Shown here piece after piece: positions 33,133 through 42,227 of a stretch of DNA of 64,000 nt (position 1 is the first letter of the stretch; each line of letters begins with the position of its first letter). The stretch is from Algoriphagus faecimaris (GTDB lineage Bacteria > Bacteroidota > Bacteroidia > Cytophagales > Cyclobacteriaceae): positions 1-64,000 of the forward strand of contig NZ_FNAC01000005.1 in assembly GCF_900101705.1 (NCBI RefSeq), in the 5' to 3' direction. The translations under genes were made by a program, and so were the position numbers. Below the pieces are notes generated by a model, which saw only the letters and a program-made list of their open reading frames with translations, was not told where the DNA came from and made no database searches.

Positions 33133-34281
33133 ATGAAAAAAAAGTTATTATTCCTTCTAGCTTTAGGACACTTTTCTTGTTCTGAAATTAAAACAGCTTC
33201 TGATAATCCCTTAGATTATATTACTGATACGACCTCAATCTCCATTGACTTAAAAGTTGATCCTTACACAAGAACATTGCAGTATTTAGATGGAGATTTA
33301 TATTGGTGGAATGCCAACCGTCAAACTATTTCAATCTTCGATCTTTCTAAGAAAACTATAAAGAAATCAATAAAATTAGAGCAGGAAGGTCCAAATGGAC
33401 TGGGAATGCCTCTTGGGTTCTTTGTTGTCAATAATGACAGTATTTATATTCCTACCATGGCATATCAATTTGCATTGATAAACGGAGAAGGAAGAAAGCT
33501 TAGTCAATATGATTATTTCAATGATTCAAAGCTAGGTGGAGTTTTTGTTTCCATGACTAGGTTCTCGAATACTGTACAAGCAGATGGAAATGGTGAGTAT
33601 TTCTTTCTAATGGGGGACTTAAAAAACATTTTACCTTCTGAGTTGAATGAAGAAGCACTAAAGAATTATCCGCCAATTTTCTCGTTTAATCAGAAAAAAG
33701 AAGAGTTTGATTATTTAGAATTTAAAGCCCCAAAATCCCTTTTGAGATTTAATAACTCAATAGATTTTGGTTTAGCTGCCACTTCTAATTCCCTACTTCT
33801 TATAAATGATCAGAGTAATACTTTATTTGAAATTGATTTTAATGGGTTTGACTACAAAGAATTTACCTTGAAATCTGATCTGATTCAGAATTTTTCCAAC
33901 GAGTATTGGAATGCTCCTAGAATGTCTCAATCACCCTCTGAAAATATCAACCTTTTGTATAAGAGCTCAATAAACTTAGGTGTAGTATTTGATCCTTATA
34001 ATAATCTTTTATTTCGCTTTGGATGGCCTGGAGAGGATATTTCAAACGATGAAGATGCTATGAAATTCGGATATACACCTAGATATTTCATCATTAGTAT
34101 TTATGATGGAAAAGACTACACTTTGATAAAAGAGCTTACTCTTCCTAGAAACACATATTTAAGCCATCATTATTTTATTAATGAAAAAGGCTTGAATTTA
34201 TTTCCGATGCATCCCGATAATCCTTCTTTTGAAGAAGATAAACTGGTATTTCACACCTTCAATTTTGCTAGTTTGAGATAG
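33133..34281 (+). CDS. DUF4221 family lipoprotein (peptide partner)
   Basis: A 382-aa lipoprotein with lipobox ALGHFSC (Cys16). It shows the DUF4221 pattern seen at 14495-15637: LEQEGPNGLGMPLGFFVVNN near residue 80, repeated short beta segments, and HHYFINEKGLNLFPMHPDN near the end. It occupies the same position after a small Cys peptide as the TolB-like protein of the preceding unit, so two different propeller families can fill the lipoprotein slot. It is more AT-rich in appearance than the flanking housekeeping genes, which could mean acquired DNA. Function unknown. Confidence 0.78.
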   Translation: MKKKLLFLLALGHFSCSEIKTASDNPLDYITDTTSISIDLKVDPYTRTLQYLDGDLYWWNANRQTISIFDLSKKTIKKSIKLEQEGPNGLGMPLGFFVVNNDSIYIPTMAYQFALINGEGRKLSQYDYFNDSKLGGVFVSMTRFSNTVQADGNGEYFFLMGDLKNILPSELNEEALKNYPPIFSFNQKKEEFDYLEFKAPKSLLRFNNSIDFGLAATSNSLLLINDQSNTLFEIDFNGFDYKEFTLKSDLIQNFSNEYWNAPRMSQSPSENINLLYKSSINLGVVFDPYNNLLFRFGWPGEDISNDEDAMKFGYTPRYFIISIYDGKDYTLIKELTLPRNTYLSHHYFINEKGLNLFPMHPDNPSFEEDKLVFHTFNFASLR

Positions 34282-34327
34282 TTGAATTAAAACTTATAAA
34301 ACCCATAATTGGATATTTCTCACTCTC

Positions 34328-34345
34328 CTGCTTCTCCAGAAGCAG
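34328..34345. repeat. Perfect 8-bp hairpin between convergent genes
   Basis: CTGCTTCT-CC-AGAAGCAG lies between the ends of the DUF4221 and GH3 genes. No T-run follows on either strand, so a terminator role is possible but weak. Confidence 0.4.
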
Positions 34346-34454
34346 CACAAGGAAAAAAATGACAAAAACCCCAAAGATTAATTTCCATGAATCATAAGGA
34401 TAGATTCTTGAGGGAAGTTGAACCGAACAAATGATAGGAAAAAAATTAGTGCTC

Positions 34455-37415
34455 CTAACTGTTCTTATTAGCCAAGGCCTGATATATAATATCGTGAATA
34501 TCCGTCCTTATACCTTCTTTCAATAATCTGGTATTCTCAGCTTCTGGATACACCCGATTGGATAGAAAAACATAAATCAAGTTGTTTTCAGGATCTGCCC
34601 ATACGCAGGTTCCCGTGAATCCAGTATGCCCAAAGGTGGATTTTGGGGCTAAATCTCCAGCAGAACCTCCTTTTCCCTCCTCTGGTTCGGGCTTGTCCCA
34701 TCCCCAGCCTCTTCGGCTTTGGGTAGATTGTCGCTGAGTAAATGCCGCCACCGTGGCAGGTTTGATCAGAGAGAGATCTCCATAATACCCTTGGTTGAGC
34801 ATGAGCTGCATCATGACAGCCAAGTCATTTGCTTTGCCAAAAAGTCCCGCATGTCCAGCTACGCCTCCGTACATGGCTGCGCCAGGATCATGAACATAGC
34901 CCCGGACTTGCCTTTTTCTAAATGCAACATCATTTTCTGTCGGGGCGATGTTTTCCAGAGGCATCTTCTCTGCAGGGTTAAAGGTCAACGTATGTAGACC
35001 CAAAGGCTGATAAAAGTTTTGGTCCAAAAACTCATTCAGCGGTTGATTGACAATGCGCTCTACCACAGCCTGCATAAAATACATGGTCAGATCGGAGTAG
35101 ACATAGCGATTTCTACCTGCTGACTTGGGAAGTAGCTCAGACTTTACCGTCCAGTGCCAAATACTGTCCCGTAGATGATCGGTAGAGTACATGTCATTGG
35201 AGACGGGGCTGCTGAATCCCGGTTCTGGCGCTGGCTTATAATAATCTCCTCGCCATTGTCCCCGCTCTACGGTATTGACGTAGTGTGGAATAAATGCCTT
35301 CAATCCTGCCTCGTGGGCCATGACATCCTTGAGCTGGAGATTCGCTTTATTACTTCCTTTAAGTTCGGGAAGATAATCTCCCAACGTTTTGTTCATGTCT
35401 AATTCACCTCGACTTTGCAAAAACATCACCGCTTGAGTTGTGGCGAGGACCTTGGTGATGGATGCCAGATCATAAACGGTCTCGGAATTCACCTTCGGAC
35501 TGTTCCGGTACTCTAATTGTCCGTAGGACCGCTCAAAAATCACTTTTCCATCTTTGACGACCAATACATTTGCTCCGGGTGTAGCCTGGATTCGAATGGC
35601 TTTTTCGGCGATTTCATCGATTTGATCAAGAATTTTACTATCCATTCCCACACTTTCGGGAGTGCCGTAGGTAAGTCTATTCATCCCTTGTAGAAATCCC
35701 CCCACGCCATAGCTAAATTGATGACTTACGGATACAGGTAGGATCCCTTGAGCTGGCCGACCACCAAACAGGACTTGGGGGCTTATTTTCTGAGTGAGCT
35801 CATTGTTTTCAAAGGCGAATACCACATTCTCAAGACCTTCAAAAAACTGTGAAGCGTAGGCATTTCCAAAAAGGACGGTGACTACCTTTTGTCTTTTTTG
35901 GAGGGTTTTTAGTAATGAAATGTCTCCTGGTGCTATTCCAAAAGCTCTTCTTGGACTATTGGTCACCCCCATAAAGCCTACGACTACCACATCGTAGTCT
36001 TCCAGCTTTTTCATCAGGTTGTAATGTGCGGATTCGCTGGATGCTTTTTCGATTTCGAAATGATCAAATTGGGTGTATTTGCTTAAGTATTTTTGAAATT
36101 CTTTTCCATCTCCTCCCAGGCTGAGGCTGGCAAAACGCTTCATATCCAATTTTTTAAATGGAATGACATCGTCCTTGTTTGCGGCGACGGTGATGGCATT
36201 GGCATAAAGTCGCTCTCGGATTTCCTCCGTTTTCGGGGTGTTGAGGCGATCCAATAATCCTGAGGTATTGATGGGGCGGTATTTGTGGAGTCCTGCCTGG
36301 TATTTTGCCCTGAGAATTTTCTTAATTTTTCGTTCGACTTCTTTTTCAGAGATTTTTCCGGAGGCCATGGCTTCTTTAATGAGGGCTTTGGCTTTGGGTA
36401 CGTTTTGAGAATAGAGGAGCACATCATTTCCTGCTAAGAGTGCTTTCAGATCGACCTCTCCCGGGCTGCTGGATTGCAAGACCCCCCGCATATTCAATGC
36501 ATCGGTAAAAACCAGCCCTTGGAAATTCATTTGATTTTGAAGTAAATCAGTGACTACCTTTTTGCTCAAGCTTGTGGGCGTATTTCCGGAATTATCCAAG
36601 GATGGAATATTGAGATGAGCCACCATGACGGATTTGAGGTTTTCTTTGAAGAGCTCCTGATAGGGATAGAGATCAATGTCCCAAATTCTATTTTCAGGAT
36701 GCTTGATTACAGGTAGGTCGTAGTGACTGTCAGCTTCGGTATCGCCATGTCCAGGGAAATGCTTGGCATTGGCGATTACGCCATTGTCTTGAAGCCCTTT
36801 CATGTATGCCACAGCGCGCTGCGCTACCGCTTGTTTGTTTTCACCAAAAGCCCGGTAGCCAATGACTGGATTATTGGGATTGGAGTTCACGTCTACCACC
36901 GGCGCGAAGTTGATGTGCATTCCCAATTCCTTGAATTGTCGGGCCATCTCTGCCCCCATGTCATAAATCAAGTCTGTATTTTGGATGGCGCCAAGGGTCA
37001 TGGCTTTCGGAAAATCCGGAATGGAATCCAAGCGCATACTCAAACCCCATTCAGCGTCCATGGCGATGAAAAGCGGAGTTTTGGATTGTGCCTGGTAGTA
37101 ATTGGTCAGTCGTGCCTGCCTATCGGGGCCGCCCTGAAAGAAAATCAAACCTCCCAGATTTTCATTTCTAACCAAAGTGCTGATTTCATTGACATGTGCT
37201 TGGTCCTTATTGGAATAGGCGGCGACCATAAAAAGCTGTCCCAAACGATCCTCAGGGCTTAGACTTTGATAGACAGAGTCTACCCAGTTGAGCTGGGCTA
37301 TAGGATCGGTGGCGATTAGGGGATCTTCCACCAATAGGGCCTTGTCCATTTTGCCTGAAGTGAAAAATAAAGCGATCAAGCAAATGCCTAAACCTCTCCA
37401 AAGCGTGTAATGCAT
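34455..37415 (-). CDS. GH3 beta-N-acetylglucosaminidase-like / beta-lactamase-like fusion
   Basis: A 986-aa exported two-domain protein. After a signal sequence (~1-20), a GH3 domain of the NagZ group spans ~40-590, with the diagnostic AKHFPGHGDTEADSHYD (~215-231) and nucleophile Asp in LVFTDALNMRG (~302). A serine beta-lactamase/penicillin-binding-like domain spans ~600-980, with SITK (~651), YSD (~773) and GHTG (~929). The fusion is known in Bacteroidota and suggests muropeptide turnover outside the cytoplasm: removal of GlcNAc coupled to a D-Ala-type esterase/peptidase. It is not evidence of antibiotic resistance. It is convergent with the DUF4221 gene and stands alone. Confidence 0.88.
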   Translation of the reverse strand: MHYTLWRGLGICLIALFFTSGKMDKALLVEDPLIATDPIAQLNWVDSVYQSLSPEDRLGQLFMVAAYSNKDQAHVNEISTLVRNENLGGLIFFQGGPDRQARLTNYYQAQSKTPLFIAMDAEWGLSMRLDSIPDFPKAMTLGAIQNTDLIYDMGAEMARQFKELGMHINFAPVVDVNSNPNNPVIGYRAFGENKQAVAQRAVAYMKGLQDNGVIANAKHFPGHGDTEADSHYDLPVIKHPENRIWDIDLYPYQELFKENLKSVMVAHLNIPSLDNSGNTPTSLSKKVVTDLLQNQMNFQGLVFTDALNMRGVLQSSSPGEVDLKALLAGNDVLLYSQNVPKAKALIKEAMASGKISEKEVERKIKKILRAKYQAGLHKYRPINTSGLLDRLNTPKTEEIRERLYANAITVAANKDDVIPFKKLDMKRFASLSLGGDGKEFQKYLSKYTQFDHFEIEKASSESAHYNLMKKLEDYDVVVVGFMGVTNSPRRAFGIAPGDISLLKTLQKRQKVVTVLFGNAYASQFFEGLENVVFAFENNELTQKISPQVLFGGRPAQGILPVSVSHQFSYGVGGFLQGMNRLTYGTPESVGMDSKILDQIDEIAEKAIRIQATPGANVLVVKDGKVIFERSYGQLEYRNSPKVNSETVYDLASITKVLATTQAVMFLQSRGELDMNKTLGDYLPELKGSNKANLQLKDVMAHEAGLKAFIPHYVNTVERGQWRGDYYKPAPEPGFSSPVSNDMYSTDHLRDSIWHWTVKSELLPKSAGRNRYVYSDLTMYFMQAVVERIVNQPLNEFLDQNFYQPLGLHTLTFNPAEKMPLENIAPTENDVAFRKRQVRGYVHDPGAAMYGGVAGHAGLFGKANDLAVMMQLMLNQGYYGDLSLIKPATVAAFTQRQSTQSRRGWGWDKPEPEEGKGGSAGDLAPKSTFGHTGFTGTCVWADPENNLIYVFLSNRVYPEAENTRLLKEGIRTDIHDIIYQALANKNS

Positions 37416-37685
37416 ATTCGAGATAATTTTTAATCCTTAACTTTTGAGATAAATTTGTGATGCAGACCTTTGAACGTCACGATGTTCATTTAGGTATGAA
37501 TTCCCTTACAGCCTTTTCAATCCTTGGGTTAATCCAAATAGTGAATTGAAGATAGCAAAGAAAGGGCAACAAAGAGCTGCTTTTCGGGTTTAAATTGATA
37601 TAAATTTGATTGTCGGCAGTAGCTTACTCCAAACATTCCCCGTGGTGTTTTTTGAAAATTCCACGAATGAAAAAATCAGTAGATA

Positions 37686-38087
37686 ATGAAATTTCCTTCC
37701 ATATTTCGCACAGCTTCTCATTCAAGGTTTGATATCAAGCCTAGATACTATGATCCGGTCAAAGAAGAACTGGAGCAGCGGACATCCCGCATCAAGCAAG
37801 AGCTCGAGGCGGAAGGGAAGCTTGGTGAAATCACCGAAGAGGAGCGCTTGAAGCGTTATGAGACGGGAATTCGCGGTGCTTTTGCGCAGCATCAGGGTAT
37901 TCGGGAAAGAAATACCAGCATCATGACCTCCACGGCAATGATCAGAACTTTAATTTTCTTGTTTTTGATCACGGGGCTCAGTGGATATATCTACCTCGGC
38001 CCAGTTATATTTGAATATCTCCTTTACCTTGCAATGATCGTAGTGGCGATCTATTATTTTACCAAGCTCAAAAATAACCGCAAATGA
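37686..38087 (+). CDS. Conserved two-helix membrane protein upstream of mutL
   Basis: A 133-aa protein of unknown function. A charged N-terminal half (PRYYDPVKEELEQRTSRIKQ, a helix-rich coiled coil) precedes two membrane helices (~87-125). It overlaps mutL by 4 bases (ATGA), so it is translationally coupled to it. Such a gene in front of mutL is familiar from Cytophagales genomes; automated pipelines sometimes mislabel it. No catalytic motif is visible. Confidence 0.7.
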   Translation: MKFPSIFRTASHSRFDIKPRYYDPVKEELEQRTSRIKQELEAEGKLGEITEEERLKRYETGIRGAFAQHQGIRERNTSIMTSTAMIRTLIFLFLITGLSGYIYLGPVIFEYLLYLAMIVVAIYYFTKLKNNRK

Positions 38088-39931
38088 GTGATGTCATCCA
38101 GCTTTTGCCTGATGCGATAGCCAACCAAATCGCTGCAGGTGAAGTCGTACAGCGTCCCTCTTCTGCACTGAAGGAGTTGCTCGAAAATGCTATCGACGCA
38201 GGTGCAAGCAAAGTGCAAGTGGTCGTAAAAGATGCGGGGAAGCAGCTCATTCAGGTGATTGACAATGGGAGGGGTATGTCTGCCACTGATGCTCGGATGA
38301 GTTTTGAGCGACATGCCACATCCAAAATTAGATCAAGTCAGGATTTATTTGCTATTCGCACTTTTGGCTTTAGGGGAGAAGCATTGGCCTCTATCGCTGC
38401 AGTGGCCCAAGTCGAGCTGAAGACAAGACAGTCTTCTAGTGAACTAGGTACTTTGATTCAAATAGAAGGGTCTGAAATCAAAAAACAAGAACCCATCGCC
38501 ACCACACCAGGGACTTCGGTTCTGATGAAAAATTTATTTTTTAATGTACCCGCCAGAAGGAATTTTTTAAAATCCAATCCAGTAGAAATGCGCCATATCG
38601 TAGAGGAATTCCAGCGCGTGGCTCTTTCTTATGCAGAGATCGGGTTTGTCCTTATGCAAAACGACATGGAAGTATTCAATCTTCAACCGGGAAAGCTCAG
38701 TCAGCGGATTGTAGGGCTTTTTGGCAAAAATTACCAAAGCAACCTCATTCCCTGCGAAGAACTGACTCCTCATGTCAATGTAAAAGGATACATAGGAAAG
38801 CCAGAATGCGCAAAGAAAACACGTGGTGAACAGTTTTTCTTTGTGAATAATCGGTACATCAAAAGTAGCTATTTGAATCATGCGGTATCGACAGCTTTCG
38901 AAGGCTTGATTCATTCGGATCAGCATCCATTTTATGTGCTGTTTTTGGAAATCGACCCCTCGCACATCGACATCAATGTGCATCCCACCAAAACAGAGAT
39001 CAAGTTTGACGATGAGCGGACGGTTTATGCAGTGATAAGATCGGCCGTCAAGCAAGCCCTAGGCGCTCATCATGTAGTACCAGCCTTGGATTTCAATTAT
39101 GATGTGAATTTCACAGAAAACTGGAGCAAAGACGAAAGCAAAAAAGAGGCGGTGGATAGGGAGTACAGTTATAAAACTTTCAACACGCCGGAATTTAAAA
39201 AATCCAGCGTTAGTGGTTGGGAACGCTTATTTGAGGGGAGCCAAAACCCTATGCCGAGATCTTTTGACAATGAAAAGCATTCAGATCCCGAAGTATTGAC
39301 CTTCAAGAGTAAAGCCAATCAAGAATCAGATGCTCCCGTACTGCCTCGACCTCAAGAGGAAGAGGTGACAGGAACTACCTTTCAGGTAGAATTAAATTAC
39401 ATCGTGGCTCAGATGTCTACGGGCTTATTGATTGTCGATCAGCAGACGGCTCATGAACGTATTCTCTATGAGCGATACCTCAGACAGCTCAAACTCGCCC
39501 AAGGCCCCTCCCAGCAATGTCTCTTCCCCCCTGTGATCGAGCTAAGTCCGGGGGATTACGAATTGGTTTCTGGCCTGATGGCCGAATTGAACAGCCTTGG
39601 TTTTATGATCTCAGAATTTGGAAATAACACTGTACTAATACAAGGCGTACCCGCGGATATCCAATTAAAAAATGAAAAGGACCTTTTTGAAGGGCTCATT
39701 GAGCAATTTAAAAACTTCAAGAATGAACTTTCATTGGATAATCGGGAAAACCTCGCCCGGTCTTTGGCACGAAAGTCAGCACTGAAACGAGGGCAAAAGC
39801 TGAATAGTCAGGAAATGGAGACTCTCGTCGGTCAGCTTTTTGCCTGCCAAAATCCAAATTATGGTCTCGGCGGGAACAAAACCTTTGTCAAATTGGATTT
39901 AACCAGCATCCACTCTTTTTTCGGAAAATAG
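38084..39931 (+). CDS. mutL: DNA mismatch repair protein MutL
   Basis: A 615-aa GHKL ATPase that links mismatch recognition to strand removal. N-terminal motifs: ELLENAIDAGASKVQVVVKD (I), DNGRGM (II), ATSKIRS and FGFRGEALASIAA (III). A linker (~335-430) leads to the C-terminal dimerisation domain. The region corresponding to the endonuclease motif DQHA-x2-E-x4-E reads DQQTAHERILYE, so the metal-binding pattern is partly altered (His to Gln, Ala to Thr). Nicking activity should not be assumed. It overlaps the preceding gene by 4 bases and is followed one base later by a rhomboid gene. Confidence 0.95.
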   Translation: MSDVIQLLPDAIANQIAAGEVVQRPSSALKELLENAIDAGASKVQVVVKDAGKQLIQVIDNGRGMSATDARMSFERHATSKIRSSQDLFAIRTFGFRGEALASIAAVAQVELKTRQSSSELGTLIQIEGSEIKKQEPIATTPGTSVLMKNLFFNVPARRNFLKSNPVEMRHIVEEFQRVALSYAEIGFVLMQNDMEVFNLQPGKLSQRIVGLFGKNYQSNLIPCEELTPHVNVKGYIGKPECAKKTRGEQFFFVNNRYIKSSYLNHAVSTAFEGLIHSDQHPFYVLFLEIDPSHIDINVHPTKTEIKFDDERTVYAVIRSAVKQALGAHHVVPALDFNYDVNFTENWSKDESKKEAVDREYSYKTFNTPEFKKSSVSGWERLFEGSQNPMPRSFDNEKHSDPEVLTFKSKANQESDAPVLPRPQEEEVTGTTFQVELNYIVAQMSTGLLIVDQQTAHERILYERYLRQLKLAQGPSQQCLFPPVIELSPGDYELVSGLMAELNSLGFMISEFGNNTVLIQGVPADIQLKNEKDLFEGLIEQFKNFKNELSLDNRENLARSLARKSALKRGQKLNSQEMETLVGQLFACQNPNYGLGGNKTFVKLDLTSIHSFFGK

Positions 39932-39932
39932 C

Positions 39933-40724
39933 ATGTTTAGAAATATTACACCCGTAGTCCAGAATCTTTTACTGATCAATATTGTCCTCTTTGTGGTGAG
40001 TGGATTTCTTTTTCCACAGCTCAATCAATGGTTTGCTCTCTATTACATAGGTAGTCAATACTTTAAGCCATTTCAGTTTCTGACCTACATGTTTATACAT
40101 GCCGATTTTTGGCATTTGTTCAGCAATATGTTTGGGCTTTTTATCTTTGGACCACTATTGGAGCAGTTCCTCGGGCCAAAGAAATTACTCATTCTCTGGA
40201 TGGTCTGTGGGGTAGGTTCTGGGGTTTTATATTCAGGCTACAATATCTACCGAATGAATAGCTTTGAGTCTACAGTGGAGCAATTCCAAGCTAATCCTGA
40301 CCCGGAGCGATTTAATCAAATAGTGATCGAAAATCGAGGTTTTTTCGATCGAAAAGTTTTTGATTTTGTTGATGAGTTTAGCCGTAATCCTGAAGATCCG
40401 ATGAAAATCACTCAGGCGAATCAGACCCTCAATGCGATTTTGGATATCAAGGGGAATATTCCAATGGTAGGAGCTTCAGGAGCTTTGTTTGGGGTATTGA
40501 TTGCCTTTGCTATGCTTTTCCCCAATACGCAGCTCTTTCTGCTATTCCCTCCCATGCCAGTCAAAGCTAAATATTTGGTCCTCTTTTATGGACTTTATAC
40601 GATATACAACGTATTGAATAATAACCCAATGGACAACGTGGCGCATTTTGCTCATTTGAGCGGGCTGCTAATCGGCGGGATCTTGGTATATAAGTGGAAA
40701 AAAGATAGAAATAGCTTTTATTGA
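39933..40724 (+). CDS. Rhomboid family intramembrane serine protease (first)
   Basis: A 263-aa, six- to seven-helix membrane protein. The nucleophile lies in VGASGALFGVLIAFA (GxSG, ~180) and the catalytic His in NVAHFAHLSGLLIGG (~240). The HADFWHLFSNMFGLFIFGP region (~50) supplies the conserved His and Asn near the oxyanion hole. It starts one base after the mutL stop and ends two bases before a second rhomboid gene, so all four genes from 37686 form one transcription unit. Between helices 3 and 4 it carries a ~60-residue extra loop (EQFQANPDPERFN) unlike typical GlpG. Substrate unknown. Confidence 0.88.
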   Translation: MFRNITPVVQNLLLINIVLFVVSGFLFPQLNQWFALYYIGSQYFKPFQFLTYMFIHADFWHLFSNMFGLFIFGPLLEQFLGPKKLLILWMVCGVGSGVLYSGYNIYRMNSFESTVEQFQANPDPERFNQIVIENRGFFDRKVFDFVDEFSRNPEDPMKITQANQTLNAILDIKGNIPMVGASGALFGVLIAFAMLFPNTQLFLLFPPMPVKAKYLVLFYGLYTIYNVLNNNPMDNVAHFAHLSGLLIGGILVYKWKKDRNSFY

Positions 40725-40726
40725 TC

Positions 40727-41671
40727 ATGTACGGAAATTTTTGGGAAAATTTAAAAAATGCTTTCAAGCATAGCGACAACAGTCTTTTTAAGCTAATCGC
40801 TATCAACCTCATTCTTTGGGGTGTTTTCATCGTGCTCAATGTCTTCATGACCATTGGTGGCTTTGGAGAGGTATACGCCAAGCTGATTTCTTACTTTATG
40901 CTTCCTGCCTCCTTATCTAAGCTATTGTACCAGCCTTGGAGCTTATTTACTTATATGTTTTTGCATGAAGGCCTGTTTCATATTCTCTTCAATATGCTTT
41001 TTCTATATTGGTTTGGGCAATTGATTCATCAGTATCTAGGGAGCCGGAAGCTGGCTAATTTATATATATTGGGAGGCTTGGCAGGAGGGCTGTTCTATTT
41101 GTTGATCTATAATTTGGCGCCTTACTTCAGCAATTCAGTGGATACTTCACTGATGCTTGGTGCGAGTGCCGGGGTATTTGCCATTGTGGTCGGTGCTGCC
41201 ACCCTAAGTCCCAATACTACCTTTTTCCTTTTGCTCCTTGGTCCAGTGAAGATCAAATACATTGCGATTTTCTACGTGGTCCTGTCATTTGTAAACTCTG
41301 CCGGTGCCAATGCTGGGGGAGAACTGGCGCACCTTGGAGGGGCTTTACTAGGTTACTTGTATATCACTCAACTTCGACGGGGAGTCGATTTAGGTATTCC
41401 TGTCCAGAAAGTAGGTTTGTTTTTTGAAAATCTCATCAAGAATAATCCGACTAAGGTGAAAGTAAGCTACAGAAGAACCAAAGACCAAACGGGATCTTTC
41501 TCTACTTACTCCAAGCCCTCTTCTTCTGCCAAGTCCAGTCCTTCCAAAAATTCCTCAGAGGAAACAAGCCAAGAGGAAATCGATAGAATCCTGGATAAAA
41601 TAGCGGACAAGGGTTATGAAGCCCTCAGCAAGGACGAAAAGAGAAAGCTTTTTGAGTTTAGTAAAAAGTAG
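40727..41671 (+). CDS. Rhomboid family intramembrane serine protease (second)
   Basis: A 314-aa paralogue of the preceding protein. The catalytic Ser lies in LGASAGVFAIVVGAAT (~148) and His in GELAHLGGALLGYLY (~203); MFLHEGLFHILFNMLFLYWFG matches the N-terminal His/Asn region. A soluble Ser- and Lys-rich tail follows (~225-314, with SSSAKSSPSKNSSEETSQEE) and ends in a short helix (IADKGYEALSKDEKRKLFEF). ATG 40727 is preferred to an upstream TTG since the previous gene stops at 40724. Both copies keep the catalytic pair, so both are probably active. Confidence 0.88.
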   Translation: MYGNFWENLKNAFKHSDNSLFKLIAINLILWGVFIVLNVFMTIGGFGEVYAKLISYFMLPASLSKLLYQPWSLFTYMFLHEGLFHILFNMLFLYWFGQLIHQYLGSRKLANLYILGGLAGGLFYLLIYNLAPYFSNSVDTSLMLGASAGVFAIVVGAATLSPNTTFFLLLLGPVKIKYIAIFYVVLSFVNSAGANAGGELAHLGGALLGYLYITQLRRGVDLGIPVQKVGLFFENLIKNNPTKVKVSYRRTKDQTGSFSTYSKPSSSAKSSPSKNSSEETSQEEIDRILDKIADKGYEALSKDEKRKLFEFSKK

Positions 41672-41689
41672 TTTGGCTAGTCCAGTTTT

Positions 41690-42169
41690 TTAAAGGGGAA
41701 AGGCAAAACCAAAACGGAATCCAGCTTCTCTCGGATTTTGGCTCTGTACTCGAAACTCGGTGCTCAAACCAACCCAATCAGCTAGGCTGATATAAGCTCC
41801 TACGCCGACATTTGCCCCTTTGAATGAGCGCGTCACACCAGGAGCTCCCACTGTATTTGGAGTTTCCCAGTTCTGACTGTAGCCCCCCATAAAATACATT
41901 TGTGAGCTTCCCTCTGAAATATAATAGCGAAGGTCTAAACTGAAATTGGAGCCTTGACCTACTCTAGGGAAAAGTCGGGTATAACTGGGCTTGATGGCAA
42001 ATTGATCCATAAAAAAGTATTCTAACCCGGCGCCAGCTCCGAAGTTTTTCCAACGGAGTCCGTAACTCCCAAAGGCGTGAGCTCTTACGTCCCCTTGGTT
42101 TTGGGTTTGTGCAAAGAGACCTGTGGAGGATATCCCCCAAATAAAAATAATCACCAAAGCCTTTTTCAT
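41690..42169 (-). CDS. Small outer-membrane beta-barrel protein
   Basis: A 159-aa exported protein. A signal peptide ends at GLFAQTQ (~21), then eight or so amphipathic strands typical of OmpX/OmpW-size barrels (AFGSYGLRWKNFGAGAGLEY, FSLDLRYYISEGSSQMYFMG), ending EAGFRFGFAFPL with the terminal hydrophobic residue expected for BAM assembly. No enzymatic motif. It shares strand with the larger 889-aa protein upstream (58-base gap) and could be co-transcribed. Confidence 0.75.
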   Translation of the reverse strand: MKKALVIIFIWGISSTGLFAQTQNQGDVRAHAFGSYGLRWKNFGAGAGLEYFFMDQFAIKPSYTRLFPRVGQGSNFSLDLRYYISEGSSQMYFMGGYSQNWETPNTVGAPGVTRSFKGANVGVGAYISLADWVGLSTEFRVQSQNPREAGFRFGFAFPL

Positions 42170-42227
42170 TTCTATGTTATTGTGTTTCGAAAGAAAATTA
42201 GAAGGCTTTGGTGATTAAAGCAAATAC

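Noticed and set aside
36723..37262. A 179-codon open frame antisense to the GH3/beta-lactamase gene
   Set aside because: It overlaps the conserved GH3 catalytic region in antisense and its translation resembles no protein family.
34455..37415. Antibiotic-resistance beta-lactamase
   Set aside because: The domain is fused to a NagZ-like GH3 domain and fits cell-wall turnover enzymes; resistance cannot be inferred.
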